From: CAIVAT01 sp964473485
Lineage (GTDB): Bacteria > Bacteroidota > Bacteroidia > Bacteroidales > FEN-979
Direction of reading: 5' to 3'
Assembly: GCA_964473485.1 (NCBI GenBank)
Contig: CAYYPH010000011.1
Span: 47,083 to 111,082, forward strand
DNA length: 64,000 nt
The stretch's first letter is position 1, and the number at the start of each line of letters is the position of its first letter. A program made the translations under genes and the position numbers. The notes under the pieces are model-generated. The model saw only the letters and a program-made list of their open reading frames with translations, ran no database searches and was not told where the DNA came from. Positions 1-9,292 of the stretch are shown in pieces.

Positions 1-410
1 GAACCGTTGGAGCGGTGGCGCTCGACAACCGGGGAAACCTGGCGGCCGCAACATCCACAGGTGGCATGATGGGCAAAATGCCGGGAAGGATTGGCGATTC
101 GCCGGTGATAGGGGCCGGTACATGGGCTGATAACGCTTCCTGTGCGGTCTCGGCCACGGGCCATGGCGAATTTTTCATCAGGAACGTGGTAGCCTACGAC
201 GTATCGGCGAGGATGAAATATCAGAACATCCCGCTTCAGGAGGCTGCGGAGGTTGTCGTGATGAAGGTGCTGCAGGGAATGGGAGGAACAGGCGGACTGA
301 TCGCCGTGGACCGGAATGGCAATGTTGCCATGCCATTCAATACCAAAGCCATGTTCAGGGGATACATAAAGTCAGACGGATCAATCCAGACAGCCATTTT
401 CCGCGATTGA
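1..410 (+). CDS. Isoaspartyl peptidase / plant-type L-asparaginase, C-terminal part
   Basis: The gene is cut by the left edge; the frame is open from base 3 and ends in TGA at 408-410. The visible part begins at TVGAVALD, the signature of the mature beta subunit of plant-type asparaginases. In this Ntn-hydrolase family the Thr is both the autocleavage point and the nucleophile, so essentially the whole beta subunit is present. The motifs STGG, GDSPVIGAGTWAD and SATGHGE are typical of the family. The enzyme hydrolyses isoaspartyl dipeptides and asparagine. The alpha subunit and any signal peptide lie outside the window. Confidence 0.93.
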   Translation, partial: TVGAVALDNRGNLAAATSTGGMMGKMPGRIGDSPVIGAGTWADNASCAVSATGHGEFFIRNVVAYDVSARMKYQNIPLQEAAEVVVMKVLQGMGGTGGLIAVDRNGNVAMPFNTKAMFRGYIKSDGSIQTAIFRD

Positions 411-1150
411 AAACAGTCAGGCATTCACCGGCATTCTGGCTTATGATGGTGGTCGCCGGACTGACCATCAACGGTTGTACCATGAAACCGACGCAGCACG
501 ATGCCGAAGTATGTATCATTAACAACACCTATCACCAGTTCCTGGTCTACCAGCGCACCGACCCTTCAACCCGTCGTGCAGCCTACACCCTATTGCCGGG
601 TGAACGGTTTACCCTGCAACCTGGCCGGGAGATTGCCGATACCGCCGATCTCAGGATGGTGTTGAACGAACGTCTGGTGAAGGTTACCGATCATTACCTG
701 GTCGACTGGCTGCCACGCATCAACCAGCCGGGTTACTGGAACCACATTGATATACCAGGTAAAGGCGGGATGAATGTTTATTTCATCCTTATGAACCGCA
801 ACGACGATACCCTGGAGCGGCTCCAGGAACTTGGGATGATCAAACTTTTCAGGATTGCCGAAGGACTTGCCTATTTCCTCGTACTGACCACCATCGTGGG
901 GCTGCTCTACCTGCGGCTCCCGTACCGGTGGCCCATGGTGCTGGTGGTATTGTTGCTGAATCTCCCGGTAATTTATTATACTGCCGATTTCGGGATGGTG
1001 GTGAAGGCAGCAGTGGATCCATTTTTTATCTTTCCGCGCTGGATCTATGAGTCCACCAGGTATTACGTGAGGTTTTCGATACCCGTGGGCGCGGTGATGG
1101 TCTGGTGCTACCTGCTGGCCAAGCGATGGATCTTGTGGCATCGCGGGTGA
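407..1150 (+). CDS. Putative membrane-anchored lipoprotein with C-terminal TM segments
   Basis: This 247-residue protein starts at TTG 407, which overlaps the stop of the asparaginase gene. I prefer this start to ATG 443 because it gives a basic N-terminus before the hydrophobic stretch and a lipobox-like LTINGC near residues 19-24. The middle part is soluble and rich in aromatic residues. Three hydrophobic segments follow (about residues 150-170, 175-200 and 215-240). No family is recognised. The overlap suggests co-transcription with the asparaginase gene, but nothing indicates a function. Confidence 0.7.
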   Translation: MKTVRHSPAFWLMMVVAGLTINGCTMKPTQHDAEVCIINNTYHQFLVYQRTDPSTRRAAYTLLPGERFTLQPGREIADTADLRMVLNERLVKVTDHYLVDWLPRINQPGYWNHIDIPGKGGMNVYFILMNRNDDTLERLQELGMIKLFRIAEGLAYFLVLTTIVGLLYLRLPYRWPMVLVVLLLNLPVIYYTADFGMVVKAAVDPFFIFPRWIYESTRYYVRFSIPVGAVMVWCYLLAKRWILWHRG

Positions 1151-1161
1151 AGCACGTCATT

Positions 1162-1653
1162 CTATTGTTTCTCGTATTGTTGTACCTCGTCGTATACGTA
1201 TTCGATGGATACCCCCGCCTGGGCAAACATGGCTTCCGATTCCGATCCGTCGTGGTATTTCCGTTCACACACCACTCTTACAATTCCGCAGTTGATGATC
1301 AGCATGGCGCAGGTCCGGCAGGGCGTCATCCGGCAGTAGAGGGTTGATCCCTCCAGTGAGATGCCCAGGCGGGCGGCCTGGCATATGGCGTTCTGCTCGG
1401 CATGTACCGTACGCATGCAATGTTGCGTGATGCGGTTATCCTCGTGCAGCACCTTTTTCATCAGGTGTCCCACCTCGTCGCAATGGGGCAACCCCCTGGG
1501 CGATCCGACGTATCCCGTCACCAGTATCTGTTTGTCCCGGGCTATCACACAGCCGCTCCGGCCCCTGTCGCAGGTGGCACGTTTCGAAACGGTGTGGGCG
1601 ATCTCCATGAAATATTCATCCCATGAGGGCCGGCGGTATTCTGAAATGTCCAT
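1162..1653 (-). CDS. dCMP / cytidine deaminase family protein (ComEB-like)
   Basis: The protein has 163 residues if started at ATG 1653 (MDISEYRRPSW); the open frame continues upstream to 1821, but family members begin near this Met. The zinc-binding motifs are TVHAEQNAI and PCRTCAMLIINCG, the pattern of deoxycytidylate deaminases, which make dUMP from dCMP for thymidylate synthesis. The segment GRSGCVIARDKQILVTGYVGSPRG is the usual N-terminal core strand region. The gene is convergent with the membrane lipoprotein gene, with only 11 bp between them. The substrate is assigned by family. Confidence 0.9.
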   Translation of the reverse strand: MDISEYRRPSWDEYFMEIAHTVSKRATCDRGRSGCVIARDKQILVTGYVGSPRGLPHCDEVGHLMKKVLHEDNRITQHCMRTVHAEQNAICQAARLGISLEGSTLYCRMTPCRTCAMLIINCGIVRVVCERKYHDGSESEAMFAQAGVSIEYVYDEVQQYEKQ

Positions 1654-1757
1654 AGCAGGCAGAATTTTTCCGGACCAAGATACGACAATTTTGGAATGAT
1701 GGCGCCATGCACCATTCCGGTATAACCATGGTGCCTTACCCGTGTTGGTATTTTTAC

Positions 1758-1765
1758 TAATTTTG
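1758..1765 (+). promoter_or_regulatory. -7 box (TAATTTTG) upstream of the M6 protease
   Basis: TAATTTTG fits the Bacteroidota -7 consensus TAnnTTTG and ends 15 nt before ATG 1781. I do not see a convincing TTG -33 element at 17-23 bp. Confidence 0.5.
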
Positions 1766-1780
1766 CATAAAATCAAACAG

Positions 1781-4633
1781 ATGAAAATTCGGTACTTTGT
1801 TATTCTCCTGGCACTGGCCATGGCCCCGCTCCTTACCCAGGCAGCCTGGTTTTCCTTTCTTCCGCATACGGTCCGTCAGCCCGATGGAATGACCATATCA
1901 TGTTATGTTTCCGGCGATGAGTTTTTCAACTGGTTGCACGACCAGAACGGATATACCATCATCCAGGCGCCCGACGGATACTTTTATTACGGATCTGTGA
2001 GCGGCGACCTCGTGGTACCCACCTCATTCAGGGCCGGGACCATCGATCCTTTGCAGGCAGGCCTCGAACCATGGGCGAAGATCTCTTTGGCGGAATATAA
2101 CCGGAGAAAGGATTTTTACAGGCAGCACGAAGATGATGGGTCCGACGCCCCGCACCTCGGGACCATGAACAACCTCGTGGTTTACATCCGTTTCAACGAC
2201 GATACCGAATTCACAACCACCCGGCAGGCGTACGACAATAAATTCAATCCTGAAACCGGTAAAACGCTGAAGTCATACTACCAGGAGGTATCCTACAACT
2301 TATTCACCATCAGCAGTTCTCATTATCCGGAGTGCCCGATGACGGTCAACCTTTCTTACCAGGATTATCATGACCGCAACTATTTCGAGCCCTATAATGC
2401 CACGACCAATCCGGGTGGATACAATGGTAACAGTGAGCGGACATTCCGCGAGCATACCCTGCTGAAAGAAGCCATCAACTGGATCAACGCGAACTCCCCT
2501 GTGCCCGCAGACCTGGAGATTGACGGCGACAACGACGGCCGTGTCGACAACGTATGCTTCATTATCAGGGGCGGAAACGGAGCCTGGGCCGACCTTCTGT
2601 GGGCACATCGCTGGTCATTGTACAGCCAGACAGTTCACATCAATGGCAAGAGGGTCTATGACTACACCTTTCAACCTGAGTCGCAGGTTGATGTCAATAC
2701 CCTTTGCCATGAGATGTTTCATGCACTCGGGGCCCCCGACCTTTATCATTACACCCACAACGGTATTTCACCGGCCAGCTCCTGGGATATCATGGATGGC
2801 GGAACAGGCCATATGACCGCCTATATGAAATGGAAGTATGCAGATGCATCGTGGATCACCGAAATTCCGGAGATCGTAACCTCGGGCACCTACACACTGC
2901 GACCGCTGACCTCTCCGACCAACAATTGTTACCGGATTGCTTCTCCAAACTCCTCCTCGGAATTCTTTGTGGTGGAATACAGGAAAAAGGCCGGCACCTT
3001 CGAGACCTCACTACCCGGTTCCGGTCTGATAGTGTACCGTATTGACCCTTCGGTGAACGGCAATGCAAGCGGCCCCCCCGATGAACTGTACGTTTACCGC
3101 CCGGGCGGAACGACCACCAGCAACGGAAGTCCCGGAAGCGCCTTTTTCTCCTCTCAGTCGGGGAGGACGGCCATCAACGACGGTACCAATCCATCGCCTT
3201 TCCTGCAGAACGGTTCGCCCGGCGGGCTGAACATTTCTGCCGTCACGGTTGCCGACTCCACCATCTCATTCACGGTGAATCTTACCAATATCCAGGATCC
3301 TTCGTTGTTCGCGGCTGCCCCCGTGTCGACGGAGCGCATCAGGGTTGAGTGGGAACAGCATCCCTCTGTTCCGGAGGTTATGCTGGCTTACAGCGCTTCA
3401 GGTTCTTTCGGATCACCTGCCGGCGACACCATTTACAGTCCGGGTGACACCATTCCCGGTGGCGGAGTGGTGCTGTACCAGGGTCAGGATACTGTGTTTA
3501 ACCATTCGGGACTTTCCGTCAATACCCGTTATTTTTACAAGATATGGTCGGTGGCAGCCGGTCCGGCCTATTCGATGGGCCTTGAAACAGAAGCTTCCAC
3601 CCTTTGCCATGCCCTTAGCACCTTGCCCTTTGCCGAGGGATTCGAACTCCAACCTTCGAGACCCGATTGCTGGGGAGAGGACAATCCCTCCCTGCGCTGG
3701 CAGTTTGTGAAGGGCAACGGTTCGGGAAGCGCCGCCGGATATCCGCCAAACGCCCATTCAGGGAATCTGAATGCCTGCCTGATGGATGAGACCCTGGGAG
3801 ACAACCTGTCGATGCTGATATCCCCGGTTTTTGACCTGACCCTGTATGACAATGTAACTATGAAATTCTGGATGTTTATGCAGCGGTGGGGCTCTCGGCA
3901 GGATGAGCTGTCGGTCTGGTACAGGCTGAGCCCCGACAGTGCCTGGATAGAGGCGGAGCATTTCGACCAGTCGGTCACCGCCTGGACTGAAAAAACCATT
4001 TCGTTCCCTGCAACCTCGGCCTTCTTTCAGTTCGCTTTTGCCGGAAATGCAAAGTTTGGCCTGGGTATCTGCATCGACGACGTGGAACTGAACGGTGAAT
4101 TCATCAACATGCTCAACGTATCTCCTTTGAACCAGAATGTTTCGCGTGTGGCCGGCGAAGTCACCTTCAATGTGGAATGCATGACCGGATGGAGTGCCGT
4201 AAGCAGCGACACTACCTGGTGCAGGGTAACCGGTGATGGTGCCGGAAATGGCAACCTGGTGACCACTTATACCCAGAATCCTTTAGGGCAGCAACGCATC
4301 GCCTCCATCACTGTGACCACCCAGGGCCTTCCGCCGCAGGTTGTGACTGTTACGCAGGCTGCGGCCAACATCGGCATGGACGGTCAACCGGCGCTCTCCG
4401 TGCTGGTTTATCCCAATCCGGCTTCGGATGTGGTGCGGATAAGTGCGACCGGAACGGGTCAGGGATTACTGAGGGTTGAACTGACCGATCTCATGGGCCA
4501 TATTTTAAGGTCTGCCACTTTCAACGGGCAGGATGCACAACTGCGGCTTGATGGGTTAGGGCAGGGATGCTATCTGATCAGGGTCACCACAAGCCAGGGG
4601 ACCGTTACCAGGAAACTGTCGGTTAACAGGTAA
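1781..4633 (+). CDS. Secreted M6-family metalloprotease with T9SS sorting domain
   Basis: The 950-residue protein starts at ATG 1781, giving a signal peptide (MKIRYFVILLALAMAPLLTQA); an upstream in-frame codon at 1742 only adds residues before it. The zinc motif HEMFHALGAPD (HExxH at residues 310-314) lies in an immune-inhibitor-A-like M6 catalytic domain. A fibronectin-III-like module (about 510-620), a MAM/jelly-roll-like region (about 620-775) and a BACON-like domain (about 785-865) follow. The end is a type A T9SS sorting domain (VYPNPASDVVRIS to the C-terminus). It is therefore expected to be exported and then attached to the surface or released. Natural substrates are unknown. Confidence 0.93.
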   Translation: MKIRYFVILLALAMAPLLTQAAWFSFLPHTVRQPDGMTISCYVSGDEFFNWLHDQNGYTIIQAPDGYFYYGSVSGDLVVPTSFRAGTIDPLQAGLEPWAKISLAEYNRRKDFYRQHEDDGSDAPHLGTMNNLVVYIRFNDDTEFTTTRQAYDNKFNPETGKTLKSYYQEVSYNLFTISSSHYPECPMTVNLSYQDYHDRNYFEPYNATTNPGGYNGNSERTFREHTLLKEAINWINANSPVPADLEIDGDNDGRVDNVCFIIRGGNGAWADLLWAHRWSLYSQTVHINGKRVYDYTFQPESQVDVNTLCHEMFHALGAPDLYHYTHNGISPASSWDIMDGGTGHMTAYMKWKYADASWITEIPEIVTSGTYTLRPLTSPTNNCYRIASPNSSSEFFVVEYRKKAGTFETSLPGSGLIVYRIDPSVNGNASGPPDELYVYRPGGTTTSNGSPGSAFFSSQSGRTAINDGTNPSPFLQNGSPGGLNISAVTVADSTISFTVNLTNIQDPSLFAAAPVSTERIRVEWEQHPSVPEVMLAYSASGSFGSPAGDTIYSPGDTIPGGGVVLYQGQDTVFNHSGLSVNTRYFYKIWSVAAGPAYSMGLETEASTLCHALSTLPFAEGFELQPSRPDCWGEDNPSLRWQFVKGNGSGSAAGYPPNAHSGNLNACLMDETLGDNLSMLISPVFDLTLYDNVTMKFWMFMQRWGSRQDELSVWYRLSPDSAWIEAEHFDQSVTAWTEKTISFPATSAFFQFAFAGNAKFGLGICIDDVELNGEFINMLNVSPLNQNVSRVAGEVTFNVECMTGWSAVSSDTTWCRVTGDGAGNGNLVTTYTQNPLGQQRIASITVTTQGLPPQVVTVTQAAANIGMDGQPALSVLVYPNPASDVVRISATGTGQGLLRVELTDLMGHILRSATFNGQDAQLRLDGLGQGCYLIRVTTSQGTVTRKLSVNR

Positions 4634-4673
4634 TCTGCAATTTCCGTTCGAGGATAAATCGTCAATCGTAAAT

Positions 4674-4696
4674 CCTGTCAATCGTAAATTGACAGG
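4674..4696. terminator. Perfect 9-bp inverted repeat between convergent genes
   Basis: CCTGTCAAT and ATTGACAGG flank a 5-nt loop, just past the M6 stop and just before the stop of the kinase gene on the other strand. The position suits a bidirectional terminator, but there is no good T tract. The sequence around it repeats the word TCAATCGTAAAT, so it may instead be a small repeat tract. Confidence 0.45.
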
Positions 4697-4700
4697 CCCT

Positions 4701-5261
4701 TTACTCATTCATGATGACCTGCAACACCGCTTCAACTTCCTTGAAAAGGTCATCCACCGTGGTGTTGTTGATAAAGGTATAATCGGCCTGGCGGATGCAG
4801 GCAAAGAGGTTTTGTTTGTTTGGATCTTCCGAGGTCATCTCGCGTGTTTCGTTTTCCACGAAGGTTTCGTAGGAGATAAAATCGGTCTCCGATCCGCGAA
4901 GTTGTATGCGACGGTAGCGGATCTCAGGATCGGCATCGACCGCGAATAGGAAAAACCTCCCCTTCCCTCTCAGAGATTCAATTTCACCGGGGGTCCTGAT
5001 ACTTTCGATGATGCAGTTCTTTCCCGATTGCCGGGCACGGAAGAATAACTGGTCGGTTACGTACGAGGGTCCGTTCAACGCTCTCAGTTCATTGGCCACC
5101 AATACCATGCTGTCGCGGTTCTCAGCCAGTCGGCGACGGCGGATCTCCTCCAGCAGGAATGCCCTGACGGAATAATGAAGAAAACCCCTGTTCCGTGTAA
5201 GATATTCGACTACGGTCCCTTTGCCGGCCCCGATGGTTCCCGTCACACCGATAATAATCAT
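4701..5261 (-). CDS. P-loop nucleotide kinase-like protein (dNMP kinase / dephospho-CoA kinase fold)
   Basis: The 187-residue protein starts at ATG 5261, whose ATGA overlaps the stop of the LOG-family gene; an AAGGAGGG ribosome-binding site lies just upstream. The Walker A motif is GVTGTIGAGKGT at residues 5-16. A central Arg-rich segment (RRIQLRGSE) resembles the lid of NMP kinases. Proteins of this type are annotated as AAA-family or deoxynucleoside monophosphate kinases. Overlap with the LOG gene implies translational coupling and a shared nucleotide-metabolism role. The exact substrate cannot be read from sequence. Confidence 0.8.
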   Translation of the reverse strand: MIIIGVTGTIGAGKGTVVEYLTRNRGFLHYSVRAFLLEEIRRRRLAENRDSMVLVANELRALNGPSYVTDQLFFRARQSGKNCIIESIRTPGEIESLRGKGRFFLFAVDADPEIRYRRIQLRGSETDFISYETFVENETREMTSEDPNKQNLFACIRQADYTFINNTTVDDLFKEVEAVLQVIMNE

Positions 5262-5851
5262 ATTTTTCCCTCCTTCAACCGTTCGATCCATTTGGCAGCG
5301 GTCACCGGTTTGTAATCTTCGAGATCTTTGATCAGCTTTGCGGGATCATCTCCTGTCAGTAATATCCGGCGGTGCTCTTCACGCAGGAACCGCTCCTTTA
5401 CCGCATGATCGAGCATCATGAGCAACCCGTCGAAGAACCCCCCGGTATTCAGCAGTCCTACTGGCTTGGTTATCATCCCCAACTGGTTCCAGGTCAGCAC
5501 CTCGAATAACTCGTCGAGGGTGCCAAAAGCTCCGGGAAGTGCGATGAACGCGTCCGAAAGATCCGACATCAGGGCCTTGCGCTCCTGCATTCCTTCCACG
5601 ATGTGCATCTCCGTAAGCCCTTCATGCGCCACTTCCCGTTCAACCAGCGAACGGGGCATGACGCCAATGACCTTACCGCCTGCACTGAGCATGGCATCGG
5701 CCAGTATGCGCATCAACCCGACATTGGCTCCGCCGTAAACCAGCGTGATTCCCTGGCTGAACATGACGTCGGCCAGCCTGAGAGCCTCCTCTCCGTAAAT
5801 ACCGTTCCGCCCCTGGCTGGAACCGCAGAAAATACAAAGACATTTAATCAT
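5258..5851 (-). CDS. LOG family (TIGR00730) nucleotide 5'-monophosphate phosphoribohydrolase
   Basis: The 197-residue protein has the Rossmann start IFCGSS and the GGANVGLM loop typical of the LOG / lysine-decarboxylase-like family. These enzymes release the base from (cytokinin) nucleoside 5'-monophosphates. The catalytic motif, usually PGGxGTxxE, reads PGAFGTLDE here, so the second Gly is Ala while Thr and Glu are kept. The gene is the first of a two-gene unit, with its stop inside the ATGA start of the kinase gene. It is divergent from mannose-6-phosphate isomerase across a 90-bp gap. Confidence 0.9.
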   Translation of the reverse strand: MIKCLCIFCGSSQGRNGIYGEEALRLADVMFSQGITLVYGGANVGLMRILADAMLSAGGKVIGVMPRSLVEREVAHEGLTEMHIVEGMQERKALMSDLSDAFIALPGAFGTLDELFEVLTWNQLGMITKPVGLLNTGGFFDGLLMMLDHAVKERFLREEHRRILLTGDDPAKLIKDLEDYKPVTAAKWIERLKEGKI

Positions 5852-5870
5852 TTATTTCAGGCTAAATCTT

Positions 5871-5878
5871 TACTTTTG
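5871..5878 (+). promoter_or_regulatory. Possible -7 box (TACTTTTG) for the mannose-6-phosphate isomerase gene
   Basis: TACTTTTG matches TAnnTTTG in the divergent gap between the LOG gene and the isomerase gene, 63 nt before ATG 5942. No clear -33 element is seen. Confidence 0.35.
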
Positions 5879-5941
5879 TTTCATCAGCTGGGCTCAAAGA
5901 TAAAGATTTGTGCCCTATCTTTAACACCAAAATCCTGCGTG

Positions 5942-6913
5942 ATGTTATATCCCCTCAAATTTAAACCGGTATTCAAAGATAAGATCTGGGGCGGCGACCG
6001 GATCAGGAAAACCATGGGACTGGATTTCGCCCCGTTGCCCAACTGCGGTGAGGCCTGGATGCTTTCCGGTGTTCAGGGTTGCCAGACTACGGTTCAAAAC
6101 GGTTTCCTGGCCGGAAACGAACTGAATGAGATCCTCGAAATATACATGGACGAACTGGTCGGGGAGCGCGTCTTTGAAGAGTACCAATCGGAGTTCCCCC
6201 TGCTGATCAAGTTTATCGATGCCAACGACTACCTCTCCATCCAGGTCCATCCCGATGATGAACTGGCAGCAAAACGGAACATCGGCCGGGGTAAGACCGA
6301 GATGTGGTATATTCTCGAGGCGGAGCCCGGCGCCGAACTGATCACCGGCTTCGACCACGAAGTTACCCAGGAGACCTATCTGCGTTACCTCCGTGAAAAA
6401 AGGCTGAAAGAGCTCATGGACATTAAAACGGTCAGGGCGGGCGAAACCTATTTCATACCCGCCGGGCTGGTCCATGCACTCGGTCCCGGCATTTTACTGG
6501 CCGAGATTCAGCAGACATCAGACACTACTTACCGCATCTACGACTGGGACCGGCTCGACAGCGAAGGAAAGGCACGCGAACTTCACACTGAACTGGCGCT
6601 GGAGGCCATCGATTTTAAATCGGTGCCATTTCAGAAAAGAGATCTTCCCCTGGATTCTAATGGCGCGCATAACCTGGTGACCTGTCCCTATTTTACCACC
6701 AACCATCTCACTTTCAGTAAACAAACCACCAAGGATTATGGCGACCTGGATTCTTTCGTCATTTATATCTGCACCGAAGGCGCCTTTCAGCTTGAAGCCG
6801 GCACGTCGCAGGTGGCGGTCAGGAAGGGCGATGTATTGCTGCTGCCGGCCGTGACCGAAATAGCCACCCTTGTTCCGCTGCAACAAAGCCAGCTACTTGA
6901 GGTTTATATCTAA
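5942..6913 (+). CDS. manA: Mannose-6-phosphate isomerase, class I
   Basis: The 323-residue protein, from ATG 5942, interconverts mannose-6-phosphate and fructose-6-phosphate and so supplies GDP-mannose precursors for glycans. The N-terminal LKFKPVFKDKIWGG is typical of short bacterial type I enzymes. Metal-site motifs are IQVHPDD, GKTEMWYI and GLVHALGPG, contributing the Gln/His, Glu and His ligands of the cupin zinc site. Length agrees with the Firmicutes/Bacteroidota subgroup. The longer open frame starting at 5603 overlaps the LOG gene and is not used. Confidence 0.94.
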   Translation: MLYPLKFKPVFKDKIWGGDRIRKTMGLDFAPLPNCGEAWMLSGVQGCQTTVQNGFLAGNELNEILEIYMDELVGERVFEEYQSEFPLLIKFIDANDYLSIQVHPDDELAAKRNIGRGKTEMWYILEAEPGAELITGFDHEVTQETYLRYLREKRLKELMDIKTVRAGETYFIPAGLVHALGPGILLAEIQQTSDTTYRIYDWDRLDSEGKARELHTELALEAIDFKSVPFQKRDLPLDSNGAHNLVTCPYFTTNHLTFSKQTTKDYGDLDSFVIYICTEGAFQLEAGTSQVAVRKGDVLLLPAVTEIATLVPLQQSQLLEVYI

Positions 6914-6968
6914 GTCTGAACCATTGAGATCCGGTTGCCTGCTGCGGGCCGGAATTAATGACAACGGG

Positions 6969-8681
6969 ATGAGAACAGCCATCGATTCGGAAAGAAAGGT
7001 AACCGGCCCGTTCGGGTGGCTTGTCATCGGCCTTTTCCTTTCAATCCTGTTTTTTACCGGATGCGGCGATCAGGGCACCGGCGGTAAGGGTACGGGGCAA
7101 CCTTCAGGCGATTCTGGCGGCAATGGAACGAACGGTTCTTCGGTGCTCCTGTCATACCTCAGTAACCCAGCCGCCGACAGCCTGGCCATATTCGGCTTTA
7201 TTGACCGAGCAAATGCCCTGAAAGATTCGGCCAGCATCATGTCGGTAAAAACCGCTGAAAAGGCGGTGCGTTATGCCGATAGTGTAGGTTACGATTCAGC
7301 CCTGGTGTGCGCCAGGATTGCCCTTGGCAACATGTATGCAAGCTTTTCGAACCTTGAACTGGCCATGAAGGAATATCTCGAAGCCCTGTCGGTAGCCGAG
7401 TCGAAGGATTATCAAAAACTTATTGCCAGGATTTATAATGAAATAGGGAATCTTTATATCGACCGGGAGGAATATCAGAAAGCATTGCAGTATTATCAGA
7501 AAGCACTGCTTATCAACAGAAAAATGAATAACGAAGAGTGGATCGGGGCCAACTATAATAACATAGGCATTGTTTACCGGTCGACCGGCGGCTATGAGGA
7601 AGCCCACCGCTATTTCCTCATGTCGATGGCCATATGTAAAAAACTCAACAGGTTGAAATGCCTGGCCAATAATTACGCGAACATCGGGATGCTTGCCGAA
7701 AAACTCGATCAGCCCGACAGCGCGTTGCATTATTACCGGCTCAGGATGGAAATCTACCGGAGACTCAATTACCGTTTTGGGATAGCCAGTACCAACCATC
7801 TGATTGGCCGGTGTATGATGAAGCAGGGATTGTCCGATTCGGCAGTAAGGTACCTCACGCTGGCTTTTAATCAGGCCCTGAAACAAGGCGACCTGGAAAC
7901 GCAGCGGGATGCAAGCCGTGAACTGGCTTCGGTCTACATGGATCTGAAGAACTACCCGGAGGCATGCAGGTTTCAGAAAATACTGTACCTGGTTAACGAC
8001 AGCATGTCGAAGATCTCCCGCTCCCGGACAATCATCGAACTCGAACTGCGGTACGAATCGGAGCGGCAGAACAAGATGATGATGCTGGAATCGCAGCAGC
8101 GAACCATTCGCAACACCTTTGCTGCCGTTGTGCTGAGCCTGATCATTATCATCATCCTTCTCCTTTACAGCCGTCAGCGAATCAAGCTCAGGAACGCAGA
8201 GATAGTAAAACAAAATCTTGAACTTGAAAAAAGAACACTGGCCCGGGAACTTGAATTCAAGAACAGGGAACTTGCCACCAATATATTACAGCAGGCCCGG
8301 CGAAATGAACAGGTCAGCACCGTGGTGAGCAATCTGCGGTCGAAAAAGACCAGTGCCGATGAACCTTCCATATACGTGATTGATGAAACCCTGAAGGTAT
8401 TGGACGGGACCCTTGAAAAACATATCTGGAAAGATTTTGAGATGCGTTTCTCAGCCGTCCACAGCAGTTTTTACGATAACCTGATGCACCAGTTCCCCGA
8501 CCTCACCACCAATGAGCGGAGGCTGTGCGCCTTGCTTCGACTCGACATGAGCACCAAGGAGATTGCAGGTATTACGAGGCAAAGCGTAAAGGCGATCAAT
8601 GTGGCCCGCACACGCCTGAGGAAAAAGCTGAGAATCGACAATACCGAAACCAGCCTGTCAAATTTCCTGGCACAGTTCTGA
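6969..8681 (+). CDS. Lipoprotein-anchored TPR protein with TM segment and LuxR-type HTH
   Basis: The 570-residue protein starts at ATG 6969 and has a lipobox-like FFTGC near residue 35. Tandem TPR units follow (about 80-370; the copy KALQYYQKALLINRK is clear). A single TM helix (about 385-402) leads into a coiled coil (about 405-450). The C-terminus (about 510-565, LTTNERRLCALLRLDMSTKE) is a LuxR-like helix-turn-helix. The layout matches the membrane-bound TPR-HTH regulators common in Bacteroidota, with a sensor part outside the membrane and a DNA-binding end in the cytoplasm. If the N-terminal signal really is a cleaved lipobox, the protein is tethered twice. Target genes are unknown. Confidence 0.85.
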   Translation: MRTAIDSERKVTGPFGWLVIGLFLSILFFTGCGDQGTGGKGTGQPSGDSGGNGTNGSSVLLSYLSNPAADSLAIFGFIDRANALKDSASIMSVKTAEKAVRYADSVGYDSALVCARIALGNMYASFSNLELAMKEYLEALSVAESKDYQKLIARIYNEIGNLYIDREEYQKALQYYQKALLINRKMNNEEWIGANYNNIGIVYRSTGGYEEAHRYFLMSMAICKKLNRLKCLANNYANIGMLAEKLDQPDSALHYYRLRMEIYRRLNYRFGIASTNHLIGRCMMKQGLSDSAVRYLTLAFNQALKQGDLETQRDASRELASVYMDLKNYPEACRFQKILYLVNDSMSKISRSRTIIELELRYESERQNKMMMLESQQRTIRNTFAAVVLSLIIIIILLLYSRQRIKLRNAEIVKQNLELEKRTLARELEFKNRELATNILQQARRNEQVSTVVSNLRSKKTSADEPSIYVIDETLKVLDGTLEKHIWKDFEMRFSAVHSSFYDNLMHQFPDLTTNERRLCALLRLDMSTKEIAGITRQSVKAINVARTRLRKKLRIDNTETSLSNFLAQF

Positions 8682-8689
8682 TATCTGGG

Positions 8690-8718
8690 TTGCTGCATGT
8701 CTATTTTTACTATTTTTG
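8690..8718 (+). promoter_or_regulatory. Promoter of the TlpA-like gene (TTG / TATTTTTG)
   Basis: A TTG at 8690-8692 and TATTTTTG at 8711-8718, 18 bp apart, match the Bacteroidota -33/-7 pattern. ATG 8742 lies 23 nt further on. Confidence 0.6.
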
Positions 8719-8741
8719 TGATTTAATTAACTTTGAAAATT

Positions 8742-9260
8742 ATGAAGAGATCGCTCCTTTTAGTCCTGCTCTGCCTTGCGGTAATAACTGCCATGACACA
8801 GGATGTTTTCAAGTACAAGAAAATCCCTTCGGTCAATATCAAGGATATGAAGGGGCAGCCTTTCAGCACCGACAGCATCACCAACAACGGTAAGCCGATC
8901 ATCATCAGTTTCTGGGCTACCTGGTGCAAACCCTGCGTCAGGGAGCTGACGACCATAGCCGATGTTTACGACGACTGGGTAAAGGAGACCGGCGTTAAGC
9001 TGGTGGCCGTCTCCATCGACGACTCCCGCTCGACACCGCTCGTGGCCCCAATGGTTAACGGAAAAGGTTGGGAATACCAGGTACTGCTTGATCCCAACAG
9101 CGAATTCAAACGTGCCATGAATGTGGTTACGGTGCCTCAGACCTTTCTGCTGAACGGGAAAGGTGAGGTGGTATGGCAACATACGACCTTTGCTGAAGGC
9201 GATGAACTCGAGCTTATTGACCTGGTCAGGAAAGTAATAAAGGGTGAAGAAGTCAAATAA
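8742..9260 (+). CDS. TlpA-like thioredoxin family protein
   Basis: The 172-residue exported protein starts at ATG 8742 (MKRSLLLVLLCLAVITAMTQ signal); a TTG nine bases upstream is less likely. The redox motif WATWCKPCVREL and the cis-proline segment VTVPQTFLL are those of TlpA/ResA-type thiol-disulfide oxidoreductases of the periplasm. It begins a run of three same-strand genes with a DUF6029 barrel and an Omp28-like protein. That trio suggests a shared envelope role, perhaps supplying reducing power to the CxxC-bearing Omp28-like lipoprotein; this last point is inference. Confidence 0.9.
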   Translation: MKRSLLLVLLCLAVITAMTQDVFKYKKIPSVNIKDMKGQPFSTDSITNNGKPIIISFWATWCKPCVRELTTIADVYDDWVKETGVKLVAVSIDDSRSTPLVAPMVNGKGWEYQVLLDPNSEFKRAMNVVTVPQTFLLNGKGEVVWQHTTFAEGDELELIDLVRKVIKGEEVK

Positions 9261-9292
9261 TGAATATAGTATAGCTTAATCTGATAATCCCG

